Shown here: piece by piece, positions 35,748 to 44,049 of the stretch | How positions within the stretch are numbered: the stretch's first letter is position 1 | Layout of the letters: every line of letters begins with the position of its first letter | Notes under the pieces: generated by a model | What the model saw: only the letters and a program-made list of their open reading frames with translations | The model's database searches: none | Told to the model about the DNA's origin: nothing | Assembly: GCA_947168885.1 (NCBI GenBank) | Contig: CAMVNQ010000001.1 | Span: forward strand, 186,001-250,000 | DNA length: 64,000 nt | Reading direction: 5' to 3' | DNA from: an uncultured Clostridia bacterium | Lineage (GTDB): Bacteria > Bacillota > Clostridia > Oscillospirales > Ruminococcaceae | Program-made: the position numbers and the translations under genes

Positions 35748-35759
35748 TATTGAAATATA

Positions 35760-35849
35760 CCCCGCTCCGGAGGTTTTCCGAAGTACCGTTTCCTTGCGGC
35801 ACTTCGGAAAATTTCACAAGGCATTCGTTGCCGGGCGGGGCTTTTTTGT
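35760..35849 (+). terminator. Terminator after the main flagellar operon
   Basis: An outer stem CCCCGC (35760-35765) with GCGGGG (35835-35840) runs into TTTTTT. Inside, TTTTCCGAAGT (35774-35784) pairs perfectly with ACTTCGGAAAA (35801-35811). Confidence 0.88.
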
Positions 35850-35937
35850 GCTTTTTGCACACTTGATTTTTGCGCGTCTATGACGATATTATTGGTGAGG
35901 GCTTATGCCTTTATCTCATCTGAAAGGTGTGACCGCT

Positions 35938-36831
35938 ATGATGAATATAAATGGTCTCGGAAAGAACGGGTTTGGCAGCTTCTCCGGCGTCGGTGCAAAA
36001 CACGGCGGCAAGGCAGCAGAAAAGAACAGAAAAAACGAAGATACAAAGAAAAACACCGATAAAGCCGATTTCACGGCGTTCATGAACGATAACAAGGGCA
36101 TCGGCGGCATCCGGGTAGGTAAGACGACCGAAAAGGCCGGCGGATTGAGTCAGAAAGCCGAAGCTTATCTTGAAAAACTCAAAAAGAAGTACGGCAGCAT
36201 GGACTTTATAATACGGGACTATTCCACCGATGAGGAAGCAGACAAGCTGCTCTCAAAGGGCAAGGGCGAGTATAATGTGCTCATAACTCCCGATCTGCTT
36301 GAAAAAATGGCGGACGACGAGGAAACCGCCGCGAAGTATGAAGCTATGATCGACCAGAGCGTAGAAGCTATCGACGGCGTAAAGAACGGTCTCGGCGAGG
36401 ACGCGGATATGGTCGATAAATACGGAGTCACCTTTGACGCTGACGGCAATATGTCGATACGTGCAATGCTTGCGGGCGACCTTATCGGCAAGGACGGTAC
36501 GAATACCGTAAAAGCGAGCACCGTCGAGGATATGCTTTCTCAGCTGAACGAGGCGAAGGAAGCACAAGCGGACAAGCTCGCGAAAATGCGTGAAGAGCGT
36601 GCGAAGGAAGCCGGGGAAGATGAGGTTACTGTTGACACCGATGATGTTGACACGGAAGTAAAGCGGCTCAAAGATGACAGGAAAGAAGCAGTCGTAAGAA
36701 TGAACACGGTCATTAGCAAAGAAAAAGAGGCGGAGCTGAAAGAGCTGATCGAGCGGCTCGACGGCGAGATCGCCGAAAAGGACAATGAAAGCTACCGCAG
36801 AAGCCACGCGCATTTTTCTGCGAAGGCATGA
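35938..36831 (+). CDS. DUF6033-like protein behind the flagellar operon
   Basis: A 297-residue, highly charged protein without signal or membrane segments. The central block YLEKLKKKYGSMDFIIRDYS, followed by NVLITPDLLEKMADDEETAAKY, matches the family I know as DUF6033, of unknown function. The C-terminal third is a long charged coiled coil (about 200-285). ATG 35938 follows GAAAGGTG. It may be a motility accessory because of where it lies, but a terminator separates it from the operon. Confidence 0.7.
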   Translation: MMNINGLGKNGFGSFSGVGAKHGGKAAEKNRKNEDTKKNTDKADFTAFMNDNKGIGGIRVGKTTEKAGGLSQKAEAYLEKLKKKYGSMDFIIRDYSTDEEADKLLSKGKGEYNVLITPDLLEKMADDEETAAKYEAMIDQSVEAIDGVKNGLGEDADMVDKYGVTFDADGNMSIRAMLAGDLIGKDGTNTVKASTVEDMLSQLNEAKEAQADKLAKMREERAKEAGEDEVTVDTDDVDTEVKRLKDDRKEAVVRMNTVISKEKEAELKELIERLDGEIAEKDNESYRRSHAHFSAKA

Positions 36832-36873
36832 TGCCCATAACACCTCTGTGGTTTGGATTTATATATTTTTTGT

Positions 36874-36912
36874 AAAAGAGTGCGGAAGACTGCGGTCGGA
36901 CGTGCTCTTTTA
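36874..36912 (+). terminator. Terminator of the DUF6033-like gene
   Basis: AAAAGAG (36874-36880) pairs with CTCTTTT (36905-36911) with GC pairs inside, and a T-rich tail follows. Confidence 0.6.
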
Positions 36913-36957
36913 CTTTTATCTGCCAATATCCGGAGCAATTCTTTTTGCCGAAAACTA

Positions 36958-36986
36958 TTGTAAAACGAACCGAAATGTGGTATAAT
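36958..36986 (+). promoter_or_regulatory. Promoter of recJ
   Basis: TTGTAA (36958-36963), 17 bases, then TGGTATAAT (hexamer 36981-36986). It leaves a leader of about 145 bases before recJ. Confidence 0.82.
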
Positions 36987-37018
36987 CTATTGGAACGATT
37001 ACAATATATAGAGACCCC

Positions 37019-37090
37019 CTAAAGAACCAATTGACAGAAACACGGTTTTTAGAGGTGCCCTATTGTGACTGCCCCCGCCTGTGGGACAGC
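37019..37090 (+). promoter_or_regulatory. Structured leader of recJ
   Basis: CTAAAGAACC (37019-37028) can pair with GGTTTTTAG (37044-37052) with one bulge, and a second stem joins CTGCCCC with GGGACAG (37069-37090 region). No terminator tail is present. The leader's role is unknown. Confidence 0.35.
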
Positions 37091-37138
37091 CGCAGAGAAA
37101 GATGAAAGATAATAAGAGAACGAACAGAAGGAAACCGA

Positions 37139-39151
37139 ATGAATAAGTGGAAAATAAATGAACCCGACAGGCAGATAACCGACAAGCTTGCAAAAGATAC
37201 GGGGCTTCAGCCGTTTATATGCAGGCTTCTCGTCTCGCGGGGCATCACATCACGCGAAGAAGCCGACATCTTCTTCAACAGCAGTGAGTTTGCCGATCCG
37301 TTCGATATAAAAGATATGGACAAGGCGGTTAAGACGATAAATGAAGCCGTGGCAAACGGCGACCGCATAACGATATACGGCGATTATGACTGTGACGGCG
37401 TGACATCGACGTATATGCTTTTCAGCTACCTTGAAGCTCTCGGAGCCGAGGTCTCGTGGTACATACCCACCCGCGACGAGGGTTACGGGCTCAATATTCC
37501 CGCGACAGACCTTATGCACAAACAGGGAACGAAGCTTATCATAACCGTCGATAACGGCATTTCCGCGGTAAAGGAGGCCGAGCATATCAGAGAGCTCGGA
37601 ATGAAGCTCGTCGTGACCGATCATCATCAGGTTCCCGAGAAGCTTCCGTATGCCGAGGCGATAGTCAATCCACACCGCCCCGACGATATGTCGCTCTATA
37701 AACACCTTGCGGGCTGCGGCGTCGTGCTTAAGCTTATCATGGCTATGGAGGGCGATACCGAAAGCGTTCTGACACAGTTCGCGGATATAGCGGCAATAGG
37801 AACGGTTGGCGATATAGTACGGCTTGACGGCGAGAACAGAATGATCGTCCGCGAAGGTCTTCGGCTCATGGAAAATACCGAAAATATGGGGCTCAACCGT
37901 CTGCTCTCGATGAGCGGCATCGAACCCGGCACCGAGATAACTTCCACGAATCTTGCGTTCTCGATAGTTCCGAGGATCAACGCCGCGGGGCGCTGCGGAT
38001 CACCGAATACCGCAATGGAGATGTTTTTGAGCGGTTCTATGAATACTGCCGCGGCAAAGGCGCTTGAACTCTGCGAGCTCAACGACCTTCGCAAGCAGAC
38101 GGAGAAAGAGATAATCGACAGCACAGAGGAGCAGATACGCAGAGACCCCGATCTGCTCAACAAACGCATCCTGATAGTATGCGGCGACGGCTGGAAGCAC
38201 GGAGTTATCGGTATCGCGAGCGCAAAGCTGCTGCATAAGTACGGCAAACCCAACATCGTCATAACAAAAGAGGGCGAGACCGCGCGGGGAAGTGCAAGAA
38301 GCACGGACGATCTGCCGCTTTATGACCTGCTCGATAACTGCGCGGACAAGCTCATACGCTTCGGAGGGCATACGAAGGCGGCGGGACTTACCGTTGCGAC
38401 CGACATGATAGAAGATCTCCGTGAAGCCGTGTATGCTTACTGCGACGAAAAGCTTGACGGAGCGTGCGCCGAGACACTTACCGCGGATATGGAGATAATG
38501 CCCGCGGAACTCACTCTCGACAACATTTCGCTGATAGAAAACCTCGAACCGTTCGGTGAGGGCAACCAGGATCCGATTTTCCTGCTTCGCAGCTGTATCA
38601 TAACATCGAAAAAACCGCTCAAAGACGGAAAATATATATCTGTCGGGCTCAGGTTCGGCGGAAGCGACCACCGCGCCGTGCATTTCGGCTCGACTTATGA
38701 AGCGTTCCCTTATTCGGAGGGCGACACCGTAGATATTATTGCGAATATCGCTGTGAACGAGTACAACGACCGCCGCAACATCAACATTCTCATCAAGGAT
38801 ATGCGGTATTCAGGCTTTAGGCAGGACAGATATTTCGCCGCAAAGACCGCCTACGAGGATTACCGCTGCGGACGCGTGGAGAGCAGACTTCTGTGCCGTA
38901 TGGCACCGGAAACGGACGAGCTGCGGAAAGTCTATGACATCTTACGGAGCACGGCCTGTTTCACAAAAGCGGAGATGCTTTCTGACCGCGCGGGAATAAA
39001 CGCATGCAAATTCCGTATAATACTCGACGTTTTCGCGGAGTTCGGACTCGCGGAAACGGACATTACCAGGGATTCCGTGAAACTCCTTCCGGCGAAGGGA
39101 AAGGCGGATCTTGAAAAGTCCCGGGTAATGGCAGGATTGAAAAACACATGA
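37139..39151 (+). CDS. recJ: Single-stranded-DNA-specific exonuclease RecJ
   Basis: RecJ digests single-stranded DNA 5' to 3' in recombination and mismatch and base-excision repair. The DHH phosphoesterase motifs are visible: IYGDYDCDGVTSTYM at about residue 78, VDNGIS at about 138, VTDHHQ at about 160; the DHHA1 domain has GWKHGVIGIASAK and RFGGHTKAAGLTV. The OB domain follows (about 455-560). The 670 residues include a C-terminal extension with a winged-helix look (about 600-660), as in several Clostridial RecJ proteins. Confidence 0.95.
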   Translation: MNKWKINEPDRQITDKLAKDTGLQPFICRLLVSRGITSREEADIFFNSSEFADPFDIKDMDKAVKTINEAVANGDRITIYGDYDCDGVTSTYMLFSYLEALGAEVSWYIPTRDEGYGLNIPATDLMHKQGTKLIITVDNGISAVKEAEHIRELGMKLVVTDHHQVPEKLPYAEAIVNPHRPDDMSLYKHLAGCGVVLKLIMAMEGDTESVLTQFADIAAIGTVGDIVRLDGENRMIVREGLRLMENTENMGLNRLLSMSGIEPGTEITSTNLAFSIVPRINAAGRCGSPNTAMEMFLSGSMNTAAAKALELCELNDLRKQTEKEIIDSTEEQIRRDPDLLNKRILIVCGDGWKHGVIGIASAKLLHKYGKPNIVITKEGETARGSARSTDDLPLYDLLDNCADKLIRFGGHTKAAGLTVATDMIEDLREAVYAYCDEKLDGACAETLTADMEIMPAELTLDNISLIENLEPFGEGNQDPIFLLRSCIITSKKPLKDGKYISVGLRFGGSDHRAVHFGSTYEAFPYSEGDTVDIIANIAVNEYNDRRNINILIKDMRYSGFRQDRYFAAKTAYEDYRCGRVESRLLCRMAPETDELRKVYDILRSTACFTKAEMLSDRAGINACKFRIILDVFAEFGLAETDITRDSVKLLPAKGKADLEKSRVMAGLKNT

Positions 39152-39179
39152 CGGAGTGCAATAAATTCAGTACAAGGTA

Positions 39180-39208
39180 TTGCAATTTTCAAAAAAGTAT
39201 GCTATACT
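39180..39208 (+). promoter_or_regulatory. Promoter of scfA
   Basis: TTGCAA (39180-39185), 17 bases, then TGCTATACT with the hexamer at 39203-39208. Confidence 0.82.
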
Positions 39209-39242
39209 ATAACAGTAAATATATTTACGGAGGGTGATAGAA

Positions 39243-39386
39243 ATGAAGCACATCAAGACTATCAACAAGGCAAACTTAAAGGAGACCGCTGCTAAGGGCG
39301 GCTGCGGAAAGTGCCAGACATCGTGCCAGTCCGCTTGCAAGACCTCCTGCACTATCGCTAACCAGCAGTGCGAGGCTAACAAGTAA
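39243..39386 (+). CDS. scfA: SCIFF six-cysteine peptide precursor
   Basis: A 47-residue peptide (ATG 39243 after GGAGGG, TAA 39384-39386). The leader half is KHIKTINKANLKET; the core is rich in Cys: positions 21, 24, 28, 32, 36 and 43 (CGKCQTSCQSACKTSC then C43). Six cysteines in about 45 residues is the defining SCIFF pattern, conserved in nearly all Clostridia, and the partner maturase follows. The enzyme class forms thioether links from Cys sulfur to another residue (Thr in the studied case). The biological role of the product is unknown. Confidence 0.95.
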   Translation: MKHIKTINKANLKETAAKGGCGKCQTSCQSACKTSCTIANQQCEANK

Positions 39387-39404
39387 ATATTGGCTCACGG
39401 CTTC

Positions 39405-39431
39405 AGGGGCGGCGTTAAGCTGCCCTTTTTG
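39405..39431 (+). terminator. Terminator/attenuator between scfA and scfB
   Basis: GGGCGGC (39407-39413) pairs with GCTGCCC (39419-39425) and is followed by TTTTT. It lies between precursor and maturase, so most transcripts should stop after scfA and a fraction read into scfB. Confidence 0.8.
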
Positions 39432-39499
39432 TCGATTTAGGAGAAAACCGGTGCGTTCCGGTCAATATGATATAAGGAGAGCCCGTCAGGGCAAAAGTT

Positions 39500-40909
39500 A
39501 TGACCAATACCATTCACAGATTTATACAGAGCGGCGAATATATCGTCGTTGACGTCAACAGCGGCGGTGTCCATGTTGTGGATAAGCTTGTTTACGATAT
39601 GATCGGGCTGCTTGAGCCTCCGATAGCTGAGGAGATGCCGGAGCGGCTTCTTTCCGAACTCGCGGGATATCCCGCGGAAGAAGTAAGGGAGTGCTATGCT
39701 GAGATATACTCACTGTATAAGGATAAGATACTCTTCAGCGAGGACGACTATCGCAAGTACGCCGATATAGCGGTGAAAGCGCCGATAAAGGCTATGTGTC
39801 TGCACGTTTCGCACGATTGCAACCTGCGCTGCAAATACTGCTTCGCCTCGACCGGAGATTTCGGCACCGGCAGAAAGATAATGACACCGGAGACCGGAAG
39901 AAAAGCCATAGATTTTCTCATCGAGAAGTCCATGGGACGCCAGAACCTCGAACTCGACTTTTTCGGCGGCGAACCGCTCATGGCGTGGGAGACCGTCAAA
40001 GCCACCGTTGATTACGCGAGAAGCGTTGAGAAGCAGCACGGCAAGAATTTCCGCTTTACCGTCACTACTAACGGTATGCTGCTTGACGACGATAAGATAG
40101 ATTACATAAACCGCGAGATGTCGAACTGCGTTCTCTCGCTCGACGGACGCAGGGAAGTCAATGACAACACCCGTCCTACCCCGAACGGAAAAGGCTGCTA
40201 CGACATAATCGTGCCGAAATACAAGAAGCTCGTGAGTGAGCGCGTAAACGAAGGGCGCACCGATTACTACGTCCGCGGCACGTTCACGAAGTACAACCTC
40301 GATTTCGTCGAGGATGTGCTCCATATAGCGTCCCTCGGCTTCGATCAGCTCTCGGTGGAGCCGGTTTCCGCACCGGCCGACAAGCCTTACGCTATAACCG
40401 AGGATGACCTCCCGAAGATATTCGAGCAGTATGACAAGCTCTACGATATTATGGCGGAGAGCGTCGAAAAGACCGGCAAAAAGCCGTTCAACTTCTTCCA
40501 CTATATGATAGACCTGAATCAGGGTCCCTGTGCGGTAAAGAGACTGCGCGGCTGCGGATGCGGCAACGAATACGTCGCGGTCACTCCCGACGGAGATATT
40601 TACCCCTGTCACCAGTTTGTCGGTATCGACGAATGGAAAATGGGCAATATATATGACGGGGTCGTTGATGCGAAGATCGCGGATTATTTCGCAAAGACCC
40701 ATATATACAGCAAGAAGGGCTGTGCGGACTGCTGGGCAAGGTTCTACTGCTCCGGCGGCTGCAACGCCAACGGATTCATCTACGAGGGCGATGTGCGCAC
40801 GCCGTATAAGATACAGTGTGCTATGATGAAGAAGCGTGTAGAATGCGGTATCGCTCTCGGAGTAAAACTGAACGAAGCTAAAGAGCGCGAAGCGTCACAA
40901 AACGCATAA
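39500..40909 (+). CDS. scfB: SCIFF radical SAM maturase, SPASM type
   Basis: The enzyme uses S-adenosylmethionine and an iron-sulfur cluster to install thioethers in ScfA. The radical SAM cluster is Cys107, Cys111 and Cys114 (CNLRCKYC). The N-terminal part (1-90) resembles a peptide-recognition winged helix. The C-terminal SPASM domain (about 340-440) holds the auxiliary cluster cysteines (CGCGNEYVAVTPDGDIYPCH; CADCWARFYCSGGC). At 469 residues it has the normal size, and it directly follows scfA. Confidence 0.95.
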   Translation: MTNTIHRFIQSGEYIVVDVNSGGVHVVDKLVYDMIGLLEPPIAEEMPERLLSELAGYPAEEVRECYAEIYSLYKDKILFSEDDYRKYADIAVKAPIKAMCLHVSHDCNLRCKYCFASTGDFGTGRKIMTPETGRKAIDFLIEKSMGRQNLELDFFGGEPLMAWETVKATVDYARSVEKQHGKNFRFTVTTNGMLLDDDKIDYINREMSNCVLSLDGRREVNDNTRPTPNGKGCYDIIVPKYKKLVSERVNEGRTDYYVRGTFTKYNLDFVEDVLHIASLGFDQLSVEPVSAPADKPYAITEDDLPKIFEQYDKLYDIMAESVEKTGKKPFNFFHYMIDLNQGPCAVKRLRGCGCGNEYVAVTPDGDIYPCHQFVGIDEWKMGNIYDGVVDAKIADYFAKTHIYSKKGCADCWARFYCSGGCNANGFIYEGDVRTPYKIQCAMMKKRVECGIALGVKLNEAKEREASQNA

Positions 40910-41092
40910 AACTGTCACATATTTTCACATTGCATGACTCCGTTTTTGCACAAAAATACCCGAATGTTAATGTATTGGTCACATGGTTTTCACAAATGGG
41001 GTATAGAATGATAATCGAAGCAGGGAGAAAAGATATGAAAGATCCCGCGATGATACATACACCGCAGATGCGGAGAGAAAGGATGTTGTCTT

Positions 41093-42538
41093 ATGGAACA
41101 GAATTACAATAACAACTATAACGGCTATAACGGTTATACCGAGCAGCAGCCTGTATATGCAGCCGAAGAAGCTCCTAAGAAAAAGAGCGGAAAGGGAAAA
41201 TTCGGCAAAGCGGTCGCGCTTATAGCGGCAGTAGCGGTAATAAGCGGAGGAGCAGGTTTCGGCGGTGCTATGATAGCGGCAAACGCTATCGGCACGACAT
41301 CTCCTGCGGCGGCAGAACCCGCGAACGAAGGCAGGATCAACGCGACATATAATCTCGACGATAACAAAGAGGACACAGAAAAGCGCTCTTCCGACGAGAA
41401 CGTATCGTCCGCACTCGCGGCAATCTCCGATTCTGACGACGTCAAGACAGATAAAGTGTACCCGACAAGCGTAAAGCCCACCGGTGCGAACGGCGAATAT
41501 ACGGCTTCAGAACTTTATGAGGCGGTAAACGACACGATAGTCCTTGTAAAGGTCTATAAGAAGAGCGGAAACTCCGGCGGCTACAGCTATTATGATTATT
41601 ACTTCGGTTACGGCGACGACTGGAGCAGCGACGGCGGAAGCAAGTCTGACGAGCTCAATTATTCAGGCTACGGCAGCGGCATCGTCTTTACCGAGGACGG
41701 CTATATCCTTACAAACGCGCATATCGTTGACGGTTCCGACAAGCTTATGGTCGAGGTCAACGACTACAACGACCCCGACAAAACGTACGAGTATGAAGCA
41801 AAAGTCATAGGTTCCGACACCTCCACCGACGTTGCAGTCATCAAGATAGACCGCGACGAGCCGTTCATCCCCGCGAAAATAGGCAACAGCGATTCCCTCA
41901 AGGTAGGTCAGGATGTATGCGTTATCGGTAACCCGGGTCTGTCCGCGAACATAATGTTTGCCCACACCATGACAAAGGGCGTTGTTTCCGGACTTGATGT
42001 CGAGTGCCTTGCGGACAACGGCTACAGCATCGGACTCATCCAGACCGATGCTGCTATAAACAGCGGTAACTCCGGCGGCGGTATGTTCGATATGTACGGC
42101 AATGTTGTAGGCGTGGTAAACTCGAAGATCATAGCGACAACGTATGAAGGCCTCGGTTTCGCGCTCACGATAAACGAAGCTAAGCCTATAATGGAAGACC
42201 TTCTGAACTACGGTTATGTCAAGAGCCGTCCCGTGCTCGGCATAACGACAGTCGAGCTCACCGAATACCGCGCTCAGCTTTACGGAGCTAAGCTCTCGAA
42301 GGGTCTTCTCGTCTCCGATATGAATGCGGATGCGCCTGTTGCAAAGAGCGGACTTCGCGTTGCGGATATAATCACCAAGATCAACGGCAAGAATGTTGAG
42401 ACTGTAAGTGATGTTCAGGCGATAATAGGCAAATTCAAGGTCGGCGATACCGTTACCGCGACTGTGGCACGTGAAAACGACGGCGGCGGCGTTGACAGCA
42501 TAGACATCGACATAATCCTTGCTGAAAGCAAGAATTGA
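41093..42538 (+). CDS. HtrA/DegP-type serine protease with PDZ domain
   Basis: A 481-residue envelope protease that degrades or refolds damaged exported proteins. The N-terminus is cytoplasmic, Asn/Tyr-rich then Lys-rich (1-32), followed by one membrane helix (about 35-58). The catalytic triad is His210 (NAHIVDG), Asp246 (STDVAVIKID) and Ser327 (NSGNSGGGMFD). One PDZ domain follows (about 385-475). The loop before the protease domain is Tyr/Gly/Ser-rich. The gene stands alone, with a terminator after it. Confidence 0.93.
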   Translation: MEQNYNNNYNGYNGYTEQQPVYAAEEAPKKKSGKGKFGKAVALIAAVAVISGGAGFGGAMIAANAIGTTSPAAAEPANEGRINATYNLDDNKEDTEKRSSDENVSSALAAISDSDDVKTDKVYPTSVKPTGANGEYTASELYEAVNDTIVLVKVYKKSGNSGGYSYYDYYFGYGDDWSSDGGSKSDELNYSGYGSGIVFTEDGYILTNAHIVDGSDKLMVEVNDYNDPDKTYEYEAKVIGSDTSTDVAVIKIDRDEPFIPAKIGNSDSLKVGQDVCVIGNPGLSANIMFAHTMTKGVVSGLDVECLADNGYSIGLIQTDAAINSGNSGGGMFDMYGNVVGVVNSKIIATTYEGLGFALTINEAKPIMEDLLNYGYVKSRPVLGITTVELTEYRAQLYGAKLSKGLLVSDMNADAPVAKSGLRVADIITKINGKNVETVSDVQAIIGKFKVGDTVTATVARENDGGGVDSIDIDIILAESKN

Positions 42539-42560
42539 TAAAAGATTTTCCCTCCCGGCA

Positions 42561-42592
42561 AAGCCCTGTCCTTAACGGACGGGGTTTTGTTC
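42561..42592 (+). terminator. Terminator of the HtrA-type gene
   Basis: GCCCTGTCC (42563-42571) pairs with GGACGGGGT (42577-42585), followed by TTTTGTTCTTT. Confidence 0.88.
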
Positions 42593-42689
42593 TTTGCGCT
42601 GAGCCGAATGCGGGCTCCGGGCTGTGTTGAAAATGACAAATATGTCCGAAAAATCCGAATTTTTGCAGTATTTTATGTATAAAAAACTA

Positions 42690-42718
42690 TTTACTTGAAG
42701 CATTATTTGTGATATAAT
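42690..42718 (+). promoter_or_regulatory. Promoter of the small unknown gene at 42767
   Basis: TTTACT (42690-42695), 17 bases, TATAAT (42713-42718). Confidence 0.75.
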
Positions 42719-42766
42719 AGTAAAAAATCTGTCCTGCGGACGGATTTCGTGTGATGGAGGAGCAAT

Positions 42767-42997
42767 ATGAAGTACCTTCTTTGCTATACCGAAAAGTACG
42801 ACGGAGACCGCAATGTCAAGGTGGAAAGTGAAGCTTTCGATGAGTTTGCGGATGCGATCGTAAGATACACACTCATGTGCGGCGGACGGGATAACGTTGT
42901 CCTTGCGGATGCTGACGAAGGACGGATAATAACCCAGTTCACACGCGAACGCTGTGAAGACGAGAACGGCTGTGTGCCGTCCGTGTTCATAAAATAA
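42767..42997 (+). CDS. Small unknown protein, 76 residues
   Basis: No family is recognised. The frame has a promoter, an excellent ribosome site (GGAGGAG) and the codon use of its neighbours, so I take it as real. The protein is acidic with several Cys (at about 6, 38, 63, 69) and no signal or membrane segment. It is the first gene of the unit containing the zinc-ribbon ECF component. Confidence 0.68.
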   Translation: MKYLLCYTEKYDGDRNVKVESEAFDEFADAIVRYTLMCGGRDNVVLADADEGRIITQFTRERCEDENGCVPSVFIK

Positions 42998-43099
42998 CCG
43001 GTCATTTCCGCGGTGCGCGGCAAAACAGGGAAGAATGCGCATCGGGGTGACATAGATCTGTCGGTTCACTCGTCAAGAGGTGCCAGAAAGGAAAAAACA

Positions 43100-43957
43100 A
43101 TGGAAAACACAAGAAAAACAGTTACCGGCTCGACCGAAAAGGCGGGTACGGCGAAAACAACGCTGACTAATTGTCCGAATTGTGGTGCTGCAATCACCGA
43201 GGACAACAGTGGTGAGTTTTGCATTTATTGTAAAACAAAATTTCCTGAGGTTGTAGCAGACCAAAACATTACTAACAACATAGATAACAGAGTGGTTAAC
43301 GAGTATCATACGACCAATATTTATCAGACAGTTGCTTCAGGTAATGAGAAGAAAATTTATGGAAACACATCTATCAAATCTGATAGAAAGAGCCGCACAT
43401 CAGTGATCGTCGGAATGGGTCTCATGACCGCGATAGTCGTTGTGCTTCAGCTTTTATCCTCGGTCATCAAATTCGGTCCGTTCAGCATCACTCTCGCGCT
43501 CACGGCGATAATTGTCGGCGGTGCGATATACGGTGTCTGGGGCGGCGCATGGCTCGGTTTTGCGTTCGGCATGACAGTACTGCTCAGCGGTGACGCGGCG
43601 GCTTTCATGACGATCACACCGTTCGGAACGATAGCGACAGTGCTTCTCAAGGGTATCGGCGCTGGTGCTGCGGCAGCGCTCGTTTACAGGCTTATCGAAA
43701 AGAAGAACAGGTTTGTTGCGGTAGTCGCCGCAGGAATAATAGCACCGGTCGTGAATACGGGTGTATTCATTCTCGGCGTGTTCGTGTTCTTCCTTGAGAC
43801 CGTGACTGCTTGGGCTGCAGGCTCGCCTGTGATCGAATACATCTTTGCCGGACTTATCGGACTCAATTTCCCGGTAGAGCTTATGGTCAACCTTGCGCTC
43901 AGCACAGTTACCGTAACGATAATCGGCATAGTAAAGAAGTCCATGTCGGAACGGTGA
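43100..43957 (+). CDS. ECF transporter S component with N-terminal zinc ribbon
   Basis: The 285-residue protein has two parts. Residues about 24-50 form a zinc ribbon (CPNCGAAITEDNSGEFCIYC), followed by an Asn/Thr-rich linker (about 55-95). Residues about 100-282 contain five or six membrane helices with the ECF substrate-binding pattern (LMTAIVVVLQLLSS, TLALTAIIVGGAIYGVWGGA). ECF S components capture vitamins or metals and work with a shared energising module (EcfAAT), not encoded nearby; the substrate is unknown. The DNA of the first part (43160-43390) is clearly more A+T-rich than the rest. ATG 43100 follows AAAGGA. Confidence 0.8.
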   Translation: MENTRKTVTGSTEKAGTAKTTLTNCPNCGAAITEDNSGEFCIYCKTKFPEVVADQNITNNIDNRVVNEYHTTNIYQTVASGNEKKIYGNTSIKSDRKSRTSVIVGMGLMTAIVVVLQLLSSVIKFGPFSITLALTAIIVGGAIYGVWGGAWLGFAFGMTVLLSGDAAAFMTITPFGTIATVLLKGIGAGAAAALVYRLIEKKNRFVAVVAAGIIAPVVNTGVFILGVFVFFLETVTAWAAGSPVIEYIFAGLIGLNFPVELMVNLALSTVTVTIIGIVKKSMSER

Positions 43958-44049
43958 TAACGACTCATAAAAAGAAATCTGAATAAAAACGGCGTAGAGA
44001 GGGCTGCTTGATGCATTCCTCTCATTGTCGCGTTAAAAAGGACAGAAGA

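Noticed and set aside
40930-41112. 60-codon frame before the HtrA-type gene
   Set aside because: Overlaps the protease start, no ribosome site and no similarity; the 183-base gap otherwise shows nothing clear.
43100-43957. Frameshifted or chimeric assembly at the ECF gene
   Set aside because: The frame is continuous with a good start; composition change is better explained by fusion than by error, though an assembly check would settle it.
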